DNA from: Olivibacter sitiensis DSM 17696
GTDB lineage: Bacteria; Bacteroidota; Bacteroidia; Sphingobacteriales; Sphingobacteriaceae
NCBI RefSeq assembly: GCF_000427965.1
Contig: NZ_ATZA01000027.1
Location: forward strand, 1 to 64,000
DNA: 64,000 nt
Direction of reading: 5' to 3'
The position numbers and the translations under genes were made by a program. Positions 18,291 to 25,533 of the stretch are shown here, piece after piece. The notes under the pieces were generated by a model. That model did not search any database. It saw only the letters and a program-made list of their open reading frames with translations, and was not told where the DNA came from. How positions within the stretch are numbered: position 1 is the stretch's first letter; each line of letters begins with the position of its first letter.

Positions 18291-20159
18291 ATGAAGAAAT
18301 CTCATTTATTTATAGCCTCGTTATTGTTACTGGCAAAAACATCTCAAGCGCAAGATTTGAGCCGCTATATACCCAAAGATGCTACGGCAGTGGCCACCTT
18401 CAAAAGTGCAAAGCTGTTTGAGCTCATCGGCATGGAACAGTTCAATAATTCCAAATTCGGAGAGAGCCTTAACAAAAGCTTGCAAGGCAAAAATATCGAC
18501 GAAACAGGCCTGGACTTAAAGGGAAATTTCTACTATTTCCTGCTCGAAACAGACAGTACTACCACACATGGAATACTACTGCCCATGGCAAAAAGGGATC
18601 TCGTGATCAATACCATACAGCAGCAATTGGAAACGGGAGCAAACGCGGTACAATACCTAGACAAAACGCCTTACATGCGTTCGGCATCTGGAAAGGACCT
18701 GTACTCTTGGAAAGACAATTGCCTAGTTATGCTCAGCACCAACTTCAAATACAGCTACTTCATCGACGACAGTATTGCCAACAAATATGGTATCGAACGA
18801 TACTCACCATCTACCAGCATAGCCCCTTATTATGAGGAAGAATATGCTCAAACGGATAGCGTAACAGGTGTATTGGATAGCCTTTATGATGATCAAAATT
18901 ATTCTGTAAAGGATGTGACAATTGAAAATCCAAGCGGAGCATGGGAAAATTACGACAACTATTACGAACGGGAAGATTCCATTAAAAGAGCCTTGCAAGA
19001 AAAATGGACAATAGATAAACTGCAAGAGTGGCATGCTCTTGAAGAAAAAAGCACCTTACAGACAAACGCTGCCTTTCTGAAAAACAGCCGTAAAGATGCG
19101 CTGGCAAGTATCTGGATCAATGATTTGAGCAACCTATATCAGGAAGCAATTCCTCCAATCAATCCGTTCACTTTGTTTCAATACCCACAAAGAAGTGGTA
19201 TGCGAGGCTTCCAATGGGCCGAGGCGCACCTGATATGCAATGAACGCGAAGCCAAGATAGTAGGCGAGATAGCGCTCTCCCCTTCTGTGGCCCAAAGCTT
19301 TAAAAAAATATACGATAAAAAGATAAATCGAAAATTGCTGGCATACGCACCCCTCGATAGTGCACTCTCCATCATGTCCATATCCATCAACACGAAAGAG
19401 TACCTACGTCAATTGCCCGTGCTCATGAGCGATATCTATTCGTCACTTTTGGGTATGTATGGAGAAGAGGTGGAGTTGGCAGGTGACTTAATGTCACTGT
19501 TGATAGATGAAGAAGCCATAGGTAATGTGGTCTTGGGAGATGGTCTTTTCTGGGTGAACGGCATCAATGAGTTTGAGAGAACGTATATGAGCTATGAATA
19601 TGACGATAATTATAACTATAAAGAGATAGAGAAAACCAAAACGGAACGATTGCCAGACTTCAGCATCCTGTTCTCTAGCAAAGACCAAAGTTTTTTCAAA
19701 AAACTGCTGCAGTATGGGAAGAACAGAGGCAAGATAGTGGAAGAAGAACCGGGGATATTTCGATTGCAAGAACGGCGCAGTCCCATGGATCTGTATCTTA
19801 CGATGCGCAAAGGCATAGTAGCTCTTGGTACGTCAAAAGGAGATATTACCAATATCGCCAAAGGCAAGAAGGCAATAAAGGCATCCAGAAAGAACAAGAA
19901 CATCATCAGAGGAAACAATTTTGCATTCTTGGTAAATAGCCAGCCAACCAGGGAAATACTCTGGAAAGAGCTGGCACTAGACAAACAAAATGCCACATTA
20001 AATACTTTTATCCAGCGAGTGTCCGATGTGAAATTGACATCTAAGGGGGTAAAGGATAGCAGCTTGGTGGGTGAGATCGGTGTAGATGTACCACGGGGTT
20101 CAGATAATGGACTCACCTATCTCCTGGATCTTATAGGGAGCATCGCCACTTCAATGTAA
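18291..20159 (+). CDS. DUF4836-like exported protein
   Basis: 622 residues with a signal peptide (cut after the SQAQ near residue 21). The mature start, DLSRYIPKDATAVATF, matches the beginning of DUF4836 proteins, which are confined to Bacteroidota and have no known function. There is an acidic, tyrosine-rich insert around residues 180-235 (many D, Y and E). No enzymatic motif was seen. It is the middle gene between a lipoprotein and a membrane-anchored protein, so the three may form one envelope-associated complex; that is an inference from order and spacing only. Confidence 0.7.
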   Translation: MKKSHLFIASLLLLAKTSQAQDLSRYIPKDATAVATFKSAKLFELIGMEQFNNSKFGESLNKSLQGKNIDETGLDLKGNFYYFLLETDSTTTHGILLPMAKRDLVINTIQQQLETGANAVQYLDKTPYMRSASGKDLYSWKDNCLVMLSTNFKYSYFIDDSIANKYGIERYSPSTSIAPYYEEEYAQTDSVTGVLDSLYDDQNYSVKDVTIENPSGAWENYDNYYEREDSIKRALQEKWTIDKLQEWHALEEKSTLQTNAAFLKNSRKDALASIWINDLSNLYQEAIPPINPFTLFQYPQRSGMRGFQWAEAHLICNEREAKIVGEIALSPSVAQSFKKIYDKKINRKLLAYAPLDSALSIMSISINTKEYLRQLPVLMSDIYSSLLGMYGEEVELAGDLMSLLIDEEAIGNVVLGDGLFWVNGINEFERTYMSYEYDDNYNYKEIEKTKTERLPDFSILFSSKDQSFFKKLLQYGKNRGKIVEEEPGIFRLQERRSPMDLYLTMRKGIVALGTSKGDITNIAKGKKAIKASRKNKNIIRGNNFAFLVNSQPTREILWKELALDKQNATLNTFIQRVSDVKLTSKGVKDSSLVGEIGVDVPRGSDNGLTYLLDLIGSIATSM

Positions 20160-20169
20160 CTTGCTGAAT

Positions 20170-21468
20170 ATGAAAAAAGTGCTTATTTATCTATTTGTCG
20201 TAGTCATCATATTGCTTCTTGCTGCCCTTGCCTATTTTTATTATAGGAGCAAGCAATCGACCAAGCAGCAGGTTCCTGCCATTGCCGATGCGCTATTGGT
20301 AATAAAAAGCGACCAACTGTTCAAGAAGATAAGCAGCAATGCCTTGGCACATCCCTCCTATTACTGGAAGCTCCGCCAATCCGCTGCTGAAGACACGACG
20401 GCGACCTGGAACGATGCCGGCATGGATTTGCCTGCCAACCTGTACGGTTATCATCTACCGGCCTTCAAGGCAAGCACTTTTTTCATACATACTCCCATCA
20501 AGGACAGCACCACATTTCTTCGTTTTGCGTCCAAGAACTTCGGTATCCATATCTTGCCCGCAGATTCCAATAAAACAAGGGCCATATCTACCGATAGCGT
20601 GATCAGCATGGTAATAGACCAGCATCAAGTAATCATTGGCATAAGCCTAGAAAAAGAGCAGACAATGAGTGCTTTATACGAATTACTGAAAGATACAAGC
20701 AGCATACCGGTTACCCAACACCCCCTATATCCAAAACTGATGGAAAGCAAGGCGGATGTGGTATATGCCGGTGAGGACGACTATATAAGCATTGATTTTG
20801 ACAATGGCGCAATACATGCTAAAGGAACATTTCAAACCCAATTGATCCATGGAGCCAAGCGCACCCGTGCAAAGCAGTTCGAGGAGAACAGCATTGCTTC
20901 TTTTCAGCTGCAGGCCGATATAGACTCCCTTATCAGGAGGAACAAGGCTTTCTTGGCCAAGTACAGCATTCCTGCAGACACGCTAACGCGCTATTTTGGG
21001 GGCTATCTGGATGCGGAATGGAAAGCAAACTGGCTGGAACAGCAGGATACGGTAATTACTTATGGATATGACGACAATTTCGAGAAAACGGAACAAAAGG
21101 AGATCAGGAACACGAAAGTCCCCGAATTTTACGTGCGTATGAAAGCTTCCCCCCACCTGGCCAATTATATCCCCAAGCAGGTCGTCTATCAATTGCATTT
21201 CAACAAAAGGGCAGACACGTTGACGTACGGCACGGGAACGGATTTCAGCAGCACCATTTTGACAGAAGAGACGCCCTATTTTCTCCGATTTCAACTGAAT
21301 CCATCAAAGATGGAGAAGCACGTTCCCTCTTTTCTCCAGGCATTCAACCGTATAAGCGGGCAGGCGGAGCAATTGGAAGGCAACAGAATAGAAATGGAAA
21401 TTATCCTGACCAATCGCTTGAAAAATATCAATAGCTTGGTGCAAGGTTTATTTCCCGAACAAAACTAA
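20170..21468 (+). CDS. Membrane-anchored protein of unknown function
   Basis: 432 residues. A single N-terminal membrane segment (VLIYLFVVVIILLLAALAYFYY) leaves the remainder outside the cytoplasm. The ATG at 20170 was preferred over an upstream TTG because it directly begins the anchor. The exposed part includes AIADALLVIKSDQLFKKI, similar in style to the start of the preceding DUF4836-like protein (a strand, then a short FELI or LFKKI helix), so the two may be distant paralogues. Only ten bases separate the genes. Confidence 0.65.
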   Translation: MKKVLIYLFVVVIILLLAALAYFYYRSKQSTKQQVPAIADALLVIKSDQLFKKISSNALAHPSYYWKLRQSAAEDTTATWNDAGMDLPANLYGYHLPAFKASTFFIHTPIKDSTTFLRFASKNFGIHILPADSNKTRAISTDSVISMVIDQHQVIIGISLEKEQTMSALYELLKDTSSIPVTQHPLYPKLMESKADVVYAGEDDYISIDFDNGAIHAKGTFQTQLIHGAKRTRAKQFEENSIASFQLQADIDSLIRRNKAFLAKYSIPADTLTRYFGGYLDAEWKANWLEQQDTVITYGYDDNFEKTEQKEIRNTKVPEFYVRMKASPHLANYIPKQVVYQLHFNKRADTLTYGTGTDFSSTILTEETPYFLRFQLNPSKMEKHVPSFLQAFNRISGQAEQLEGNRIEMEIILTNRLKNINSLVQGLFPEQN

Positions 21469-21487
21469 TACTGAAATAACCAAAAAC

Positions 21488-22000
21488 ATGAAAGAGGAAC
21501 TGGTGGTACTGGTAGACAAAAACGATGAAGTGCTTGGCTATGAAGAAAAAATGGCCGCTCATGAGAAGGGGCTCTTGCACCGTGCCTTTTCTATCTTTGT
21601 GTTTGATCTACAAGGCCGGCTTTTGTTGCAAAAACGAGCCCAACGGAAATACCATTCCGGTGGACTGTGGACCAATACCTGCTGCAGCCATCCAAGACCC
21701 GATGAGGATATTGAAGCAGCGGCCCATAGGCGGCTGAAAGAGGAATTGGGCTTCGATTGTCCATTGACATGGGCCTATAGCTTCATCTATCGCAGTGAAC
21801 TGGATAAGGGACTGACAGAACATGAATATGACCATGTTTTCTTTGGCACCTATGAAGGACAAATAACTCCCAACCCAGAGGAAGTAGGGTTGTGCAACTA
21901 TATATCCCTACACGAGATCGAGCGCGACATCCATCTACATCCGCAACGTTATACGGAATGGTTCAAGATTACTTTCGATCAAATGAAAGCGCATCGGTAA
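21488..22000 (+). CDS. idi: Isopentenyl-diphosphate delta-isomerase, type I
   Basis: Interconverts isopentenyl and dimethylallyl diphosphate for isoprenoid synthesis in the cytoplasm. The 170-residue Nudix-fold protein shows WTNTCCSHPRP with the catalytic Cys, the Nudix-like RRLKEELGFDC, and the catalytic Glu in EHEYDHVFFG. The length equals that of bacterial type I enzymes. It starts 20 bases after the membrane-anchored protein and converges with a tiny gene nine bases beyond its stop. Its product feeds UppS and menaquinone synthesis, both encoded elsewhere in the window. Confidence 0.95.
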   Translation: MKEELVVLVDKNDEVLGYEEKMAAHEKGLLHRAFSIFVFDLQGRLLLQKRAQRKYHSGGLWTNTCCSHPRPDEDIEAAAHRRLKEELGFDCPLTWAYSFIYRSELDKGLTEHEYDHVFFGTYEGQITPNPEEVGLCNYISLHEIERDIHLHPQRYTEWFKITFDQMKAHR

Positions 22001-22009
22001 GATCAAATC

Positions 22010-22123
22010 CTATTCTGACCGCTTTTTATTGGCTTGCTTTATCTTTTTATCCTCCCGTTTTTCCTTTAGGTTTTTTACGGCAGTTTTTTTTTCACTTTTC
22101 CGGGCACTCTTTTCCTTTGACAT
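22010..22123 (-). CDS. Small lysine-rich protein (37 aa)
   Basis: ATG at 22123 opens a 37-codon frame on the minus strand that ends nine bases from the idi stop. The peptide, starting MSKEKSARKSEKK, is highly basic and charged (about 15 Lys). Short Lys-rich proteins of this kind are annotated as hypothetical in Sphingobacteriaceae from memory. It could bind nucleic acid or the ribosome. A non-coding reading is possible because AT-rich lysine codons produce such frames easily. Confidence 0.5.
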   Translation of the reverse strand: MSKEKSARKSEKKTAVKNLKEKREDKKIKQANKKRSE

Positions 22124-22316
22124 ACAATGTGATTTTGTGTAAGGTACAATTAAAAATTCGGGAATATGATTTATTTTAATTATTTCTCAACATACCCGTA
22201 CCGGCCTCCCTATGTCTATATTGCACACTCGTCGGCCTAATGTCTATTTGAGGATTTGGCGGTTGAGTTTATAGAAACCGAGAGAAGGATATCGGGGGTA
22301 AAAAAGTTTTGAATGT

Positions 22317-22347
22317 TTTGAAATATAAGCGCTCGGCACTATATTTG
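22317..22347 (+). promoter_or_regulatory. hicAB promoter
   Basis: TTTG at 22317-22320 and TATATTTG at 22340-22347 with 19 nt between them: an exact match to the Bacteroidota consensus. The start codon of hicA is 23 nt downstream. Confidence 0.75.
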
Positions 22348-22370
22348 CAACTAAAATTCAGTTACATATC

Positions 22371-22493
22371 ATGGGTAAACTTGATAAACTGATAGCCCGT
22401 TTCCTCCCCCCCCCTCACCCAAGGCCCATTGTAAAATCATATGTGATTGAGCAAGTTTTGGAACATCTAAAAGAGAGAGGAAAGTTGAAATGA
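22371..22493 (+). pseudogene. hicA: hicA toxin gene with an in-frame internal deletion
   Basis: The 40-residue frame begins MGKLDKLIARF and ends KSYVIEQVLEHLKERGKLK. These are the two ends of a HicA mRNA interferase, normally 80-90 residues. The central part holding the strand region and the catalytic His is missing; a run of nine C (22396-22404) marks the junction. The frame stays open and its stop overlaps the hicB ATG (ATGA), so coupled translation of the antitoxin would survive. As it stands the product should not be a toxin. The C run could also conceal an assembly error. Confidence 0.7.
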
Positions 22494-22864
22494 TTGATGC
22501 ATTAACCTATAAGGATTATACCGCCACGATACATTATAGTGATGACGACGAAGTTTTTTTTGGTAAGGTGATTGCTCTAAATGACCTAATTACATTTGAA
22601 GGAACTTCAGTTTCAGAACTGAAGACAGCTTTTCACGAGGCTATTGACGATTATTTGGCAGACTGTGAGGCAATGGGCAAATCTCCGGATAAAACATATA
22701 AAGGAGCATTCAATGTAAGGGTACCAGCCGGACTACACAAAAGAGCGGCTATTTTTGCTTCACAGCACCGTATCAGCTTGAACGACTTTGTTAAAACGGC
22801 TTTGCTCTATGCTGTAAAACATGAGGATGATTTCACTGCGGAATTAGTTAAACGCGCTGAATAG
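22490..22864 (+). CDS. hicB: HicB-family antitoxin
   Basis: 124 residues. The N-terminal partial RNase H-like fold (YTATIHYSDDDEVFFGKV and FEGTSVSELKTAFHEAIDDYL) is followed by a DNA-binding RHH-like tail (GAFNVRVPAGLHKRAAIFA). It would neutralise HicA and repress its own operon. The gene starts inside the hicA stop codon, and the promoter lies before hicA. It is intact although its toxin is not. Confidence 0.85.
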   Translation: MIDALTYKDYTATIHYSDDDEVFFGKVIALNDLITFEGTSVSELKTAFHEAIDDYLADCEAMGKSPDKTYKGAFNVRVPAGLHKRAAIFASQHRISLNDFVKTALLYAVKHEDDFTAELVKRAE

Positions 22865-22985
22865 ATTTATTCGGCGCAACCCATTTGTGCCCATGTCAGT
22901 TTTACCGGACCACTTATGTCATATTCAACGATTTTTTGTCACGTCCCATAGATTTGCCTTTTTCTAGGTATCTTTGCAGCAATAT

Positions 22986-23399
22986 ATGAAAAGTTACTCT
23001 TCCTTTCGCACGCTCATGAAAGTGCGTCCAGACGATATAGACATGTTCCAGCATGTGCACAACAGCAAGTATTTCGATTATGTGCTGGCTGCCCGGTACG
23101 AGCAAATGCGCGATAACTACGGTACCACCATGGAGGACTATATGGAGCGCGGGCTAGGTTGGGTGATCCGCACGGCACATGTCACCTATAAGCGGCCGCT
23201 CAAAATGGGGCAGGAATTTTACGTGGAAACGGGCATAGAAAGCATTCATGAGAGAGGCTGCACCGTACAGTTCAAAATATTGTTCAAGGAGAACGAGAAG
23301 GTTTCCTGCGAGGGTTGGTTTGAGTATATCCTCATTGAAACAGCCACAGGCAAATTAACCAAGATGCCCGAGGAGTTGCTGGAGCAGTATGCGATATAG
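22986..23399 (+). CDS. Acyl-CoA thioesterase, hotdog fold (4HBT/YbgC-like)
   Basis: 137 residues with a hotdog fold: RPDDIDMFQHVHNSKYFDY contains the family's Asp-then-His active-site region, followed by HVTYKRPLKMG and VQFKILFKENE strands. Such enzymes hydrolyse acyl-CoA thioesters in the cytoplasm. The start at 22986 (MKSYSSFR) gives the usual length; an upstream TTG is less likely. Convergent with ddl. The substrate is not predictable from this sequence. Confidence 0.82.
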   Translation: MKSYSSFRTLMKVRPDDIDMFQHVHNSKYFDYVLAARYEQMRDNYGTTMEDYMERGLGWVIRTAHVTYKRPLKMGQEFYVETGIESIHERGCTVQFKILFKENEKVSCEGWFEYILIETATGKLTKMPEELLEQYAI

Positions 23400-23452
23400 G
23401 GGTAGTTTGGAACTGGGCAATGGGGAAAAGACTAAGGCTGATTGAATAGAAA

Positions 23453-23472
23453 AGGTAGTCCTCAGACTACCT
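23453..23472 (-). terminator. Hairpin between thioesterase and ddl
   Basis: AGGTAGTC (23453-23460) pairs with GACTACCT (23465-23472) over a 4-nt loop; on the minus strand it is followed by TTTTC. It lies about 85 nt beyond the ddl stop. Confidence 0.4.
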
Positions 23473-23556
23473 GTCTCGTCCAAAATCCATAGTCCTACGC
23501 TATCTCCTCCCGACTTAGAATAACTGCCTTTGCGTCCCTGCGGCTTTGCGAGCAAA

Positions 23557-24558
23557 TTAAGAAACCAATGCGTCTTCTATCAAAAGGCCATAGAATTCCC
23601 TTTCCGTGAGTCCCGATGCCCGTACCTGCTGCGGTATGAAGCTTTGTGCGGTTTGTCCCGGAATGGTGTTGATCTCTATGAAATAGAATTTGTCCGTACC
23701 CTTCTCCAAGAAATAGTCTACACGTACCATACCCTTGCAGTTGAGGCGTATATAAATCGCCTTCACTAAGCGTTGCACCCTAGAAAGTTGCTCTTCATTC
23801 AGATCGGCTGGCGTTATCTCTTGCGTAAGGCCCGGTGTATATTTGGCTTCAAAGTCAAAAAACTCGCGCGTGGTCACCACTTCTGTGGGCGGCAACACCC
23901 GCAACTCGCTGCCAACACGATATACCCCTACCGAAAATTCCCTACCAGTGACGAATTCTTCCACCAATACCTGTTTGCCCGTATTCTCCGTATCAAAGGC
24001 CTTGTCGATAGCCTCCTGCAATTCACTATCGGCCTTTACCTTGGTCATCCCGATGCTGCTCCCCCCCCCATTGGGCTTCACAAAATAAGGCAATCGCAAC
24101 TTGGCTCGTACCAGGTCTGCGGCAGTAGCACGCTGTGATTCAAACAAATGAACGGAATTGGAAAGATAAAGATCTGTTATACCGGTCAACAATGCCTTGG
24201 TATAGGCCTTGTTCATAGTCACCGCGGAGGTCAATGCATCGCATGAGGTATAGGGAAGCCCTATCATATCCAAATAGCCTTGTAGCTTACCATCTTCACC
24301 TGGGGAGCCATGTAGGATAATAAATGCCAAGTCGAACACCACCTTTTCCCCATTGATCGTAAGCGAGAAATCCGTGCGATCTATATCAATTTTTTGTTTA
24401 TCTTCTAGCTCATAATACCATGAATATAAGGATATAACAATTTTGTACAGGTCGTATTTATCTTTATCAACCTGCTCATATACAAATGCGGCACTTTTGA
24501 GCGATACCACGGATTCTCCCGTAAAGCCTCCAGTTATCAATGCGATTTTAGGTTTCAT
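23557..24558 (-). CDS. ddl: D-alanine--D-alanine ligase
   Basis: Joins two D-Ala with ATP to make the peptidoglycan dipeptide terminus. 333 residues, ATP-grasp fold: the N-terminal strand PKIALITGGFTGES, LHGSPGEDGKLQGYLD, the glycine-rich loop KPNGGGSSIGM, and the metal/ATP site FYFIEINTIPGQT. The family usually has EVNT.PG, so the Ile is a conservative change. It is preceded by two heptamer arrays (24571-24639), the nearer one 13 nt from the start codon. Confidence 0.95.
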   Translation of the reverse strand: MKPKIALITGGFTGESVVSLKSAAFVYEQVDKDKYDLYKIVISLYSWYYELEDKQKIDIDRTDFSLTINGEKVVFDLAFIILHGSPGEDGKLQGYLDMIGLPYTSCDALTSAVTMNKAYTKALLTGITDLYLSNSVHLFESQRATAADLVRAKLRLPYFVKPNGGGSSIGMTKVKADSELQEAIDKAFDTENTGKQVLVEEFVTGREFSVGVYRVGSELRVLPPTEVVTTREFFDFEAKYTPGLTQEITPADLNEEQLSRVQRLVKAIYIRLNCKGMVRVDYFLEKGTDKFYFIEINTIPGQTAQSFIPQQVRASGLTEREFYGLLIEDALVS

Positions 24559-24570
24559 GCTTTCTTTTTA

Positions 24571-24605
24571 GCTATCGGCTACCAGCTATCGGCTGTTAGC
24601 TATTT
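24571..24605. repeat. Heptamer array, GCTNNNN x5
   Basis: Five consecutive 7-mers starting GCT (GCTATCG, GCTACCA, GCTATCG, GCTGTTA, GCTATTT), directly upstream of ddl. Confidence 0.75.
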
Positions 24606-24611
24606 TTTTAT

Positions 24612-24639
24612 CTTAATACTGATGTCTTGACACTTAAAA
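24612..24639. repeat. Heptamer array, CTNNNNN x4, with GTCTTGACACTT box
   Basis: CTTAATA, CTGATGT, CTTGACA, CTTAAAA. It is clearly related to the array at 29935-29969, and contains a one-mismatch copy of the GTCTTGATACTT box. Confidence 0.7.
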
Positions 24640-25110
24640 CGACAAATATAATCGCATATTCGAGTGCGCCAAAGGGAAAAGAGACTATTTTTTATCAACC
24701 TTTCCTTAACATAGCGACAAAGGATGGCCGAAAAGCCTCTTAACAATAAAAATCGTTCAAGGTCAATCAACAAATCGCTATCCACTACAATCTGTCACTA
24801 AGCTGGATACTACCAGTGATATGGCAATAAATACGTCTTTTGCTGATAACATGAACCCTACCCCGAAAAACCAGCTGTCGTTTCTTTTCTTCATGTTCAA
24901 AAAAGTTGAATCCTCTTAAACAGTTCGGCCTTAAGGTACCGTCTGCTTGCATACCTATTTTCAGCTTAACATTCAAACGATAGTGGATGGACTGATAGTT
25001 GCGTTTACAGAAATCTATTACTTGTCGTGATAAGCAAATGAACTTGTACAGCGATCCAGCCCTATCCTGAATCTGTCGCATGACAATTTGCGTTTGGACT
25101 CGGGAGATAC

Positions 25111-25229
25111 TGACAAAATAACTTTCCTAATTCGACGTATAATAACTTTACCAAAGTTCGCTTGCGCTTTGGCTGTATGTGCACAACTTGGTAAAGTTTT
25201 CAGAAGAAAACCGGAAAGTTATTTTGTCA
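25111..25229. repeat. Nested inverted repeat, REP/MITE-like (copy A)
   Basis: Outer arms TGACAAAATAACTTTCC (25111-25127) and its exact complement (25213-25229) enclose inner arms around AACTTTACCAAAGTT (25144-25158) and AACTTGGTAAAGTT (25185-25198). The inner part is repeated in inverted orientation at 29457-29504. No target duplication was seen. Confidence 0.7.
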
Positions 25230-25253
25230 AGATTGCTAATCTACCGATAATCC

Positions 25254-25391
25254 CTATTCAACAACCTGTACACCTTGAGCCAGAAAAGCCCTGCCCCAAT
25301 TTTCGGGATCGTGCTTGACTCTAGCCTCGAAACGCTTAGCTATCAGCTCTGCTTCAGTTTCTATTGCCAATATACTATCACATGTAGTCAC
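25254..25391 (-). CDS. Possible small gene or gene fragment
   Basis: A GTG at 25391 opens 45 codons with protein-like composition (ILAIETEAELIAKRFEA, then DPENWGRAFL). No family was recognised. It may be the tail of a lost gene within the otherwise gene-free 24.6-25.5 kb gap; the sequence upstream has stops in this frame. Confidence 0.25.
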   Translation of the reverse strand: MTTCDSILAIETEAELIAKRFEARVKHDPENWGRAFLAQGVQVVE

Positions 25392-25469
25392 CTGATCATT
25401 TATTGAACGTAATGGTCATTCCCGAAAATTAGTGATTAACACCATATATCTTTCCATAAAAACGTAAAA

Positions 25470-25497
25470 AAGCTCCCATCCAGCAGGATGGGAGCTT
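25470..25497 (-). terminator. Terminator of the Oar-like receptor gene
   Basis: A 12-bp perfect stem (25470-25481 with 25486-25497, loop AGCA) is followed on the minus strand by TTTTTTACGTTTTT. It lies 37 nt beyond the receptor's stop. Confidence 0.85.
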
Positions 25498-25533
25498 AAT
25501 CAAATAAATCGAGTTATATTATTTAAATTAACT

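Noticed and set aside
24785-25081. 98-codon frame in the gap after ddl
   Set aside because: No recognisable family or plausible start region, and it lies in repeat-rich spacer; kept as non-coding.
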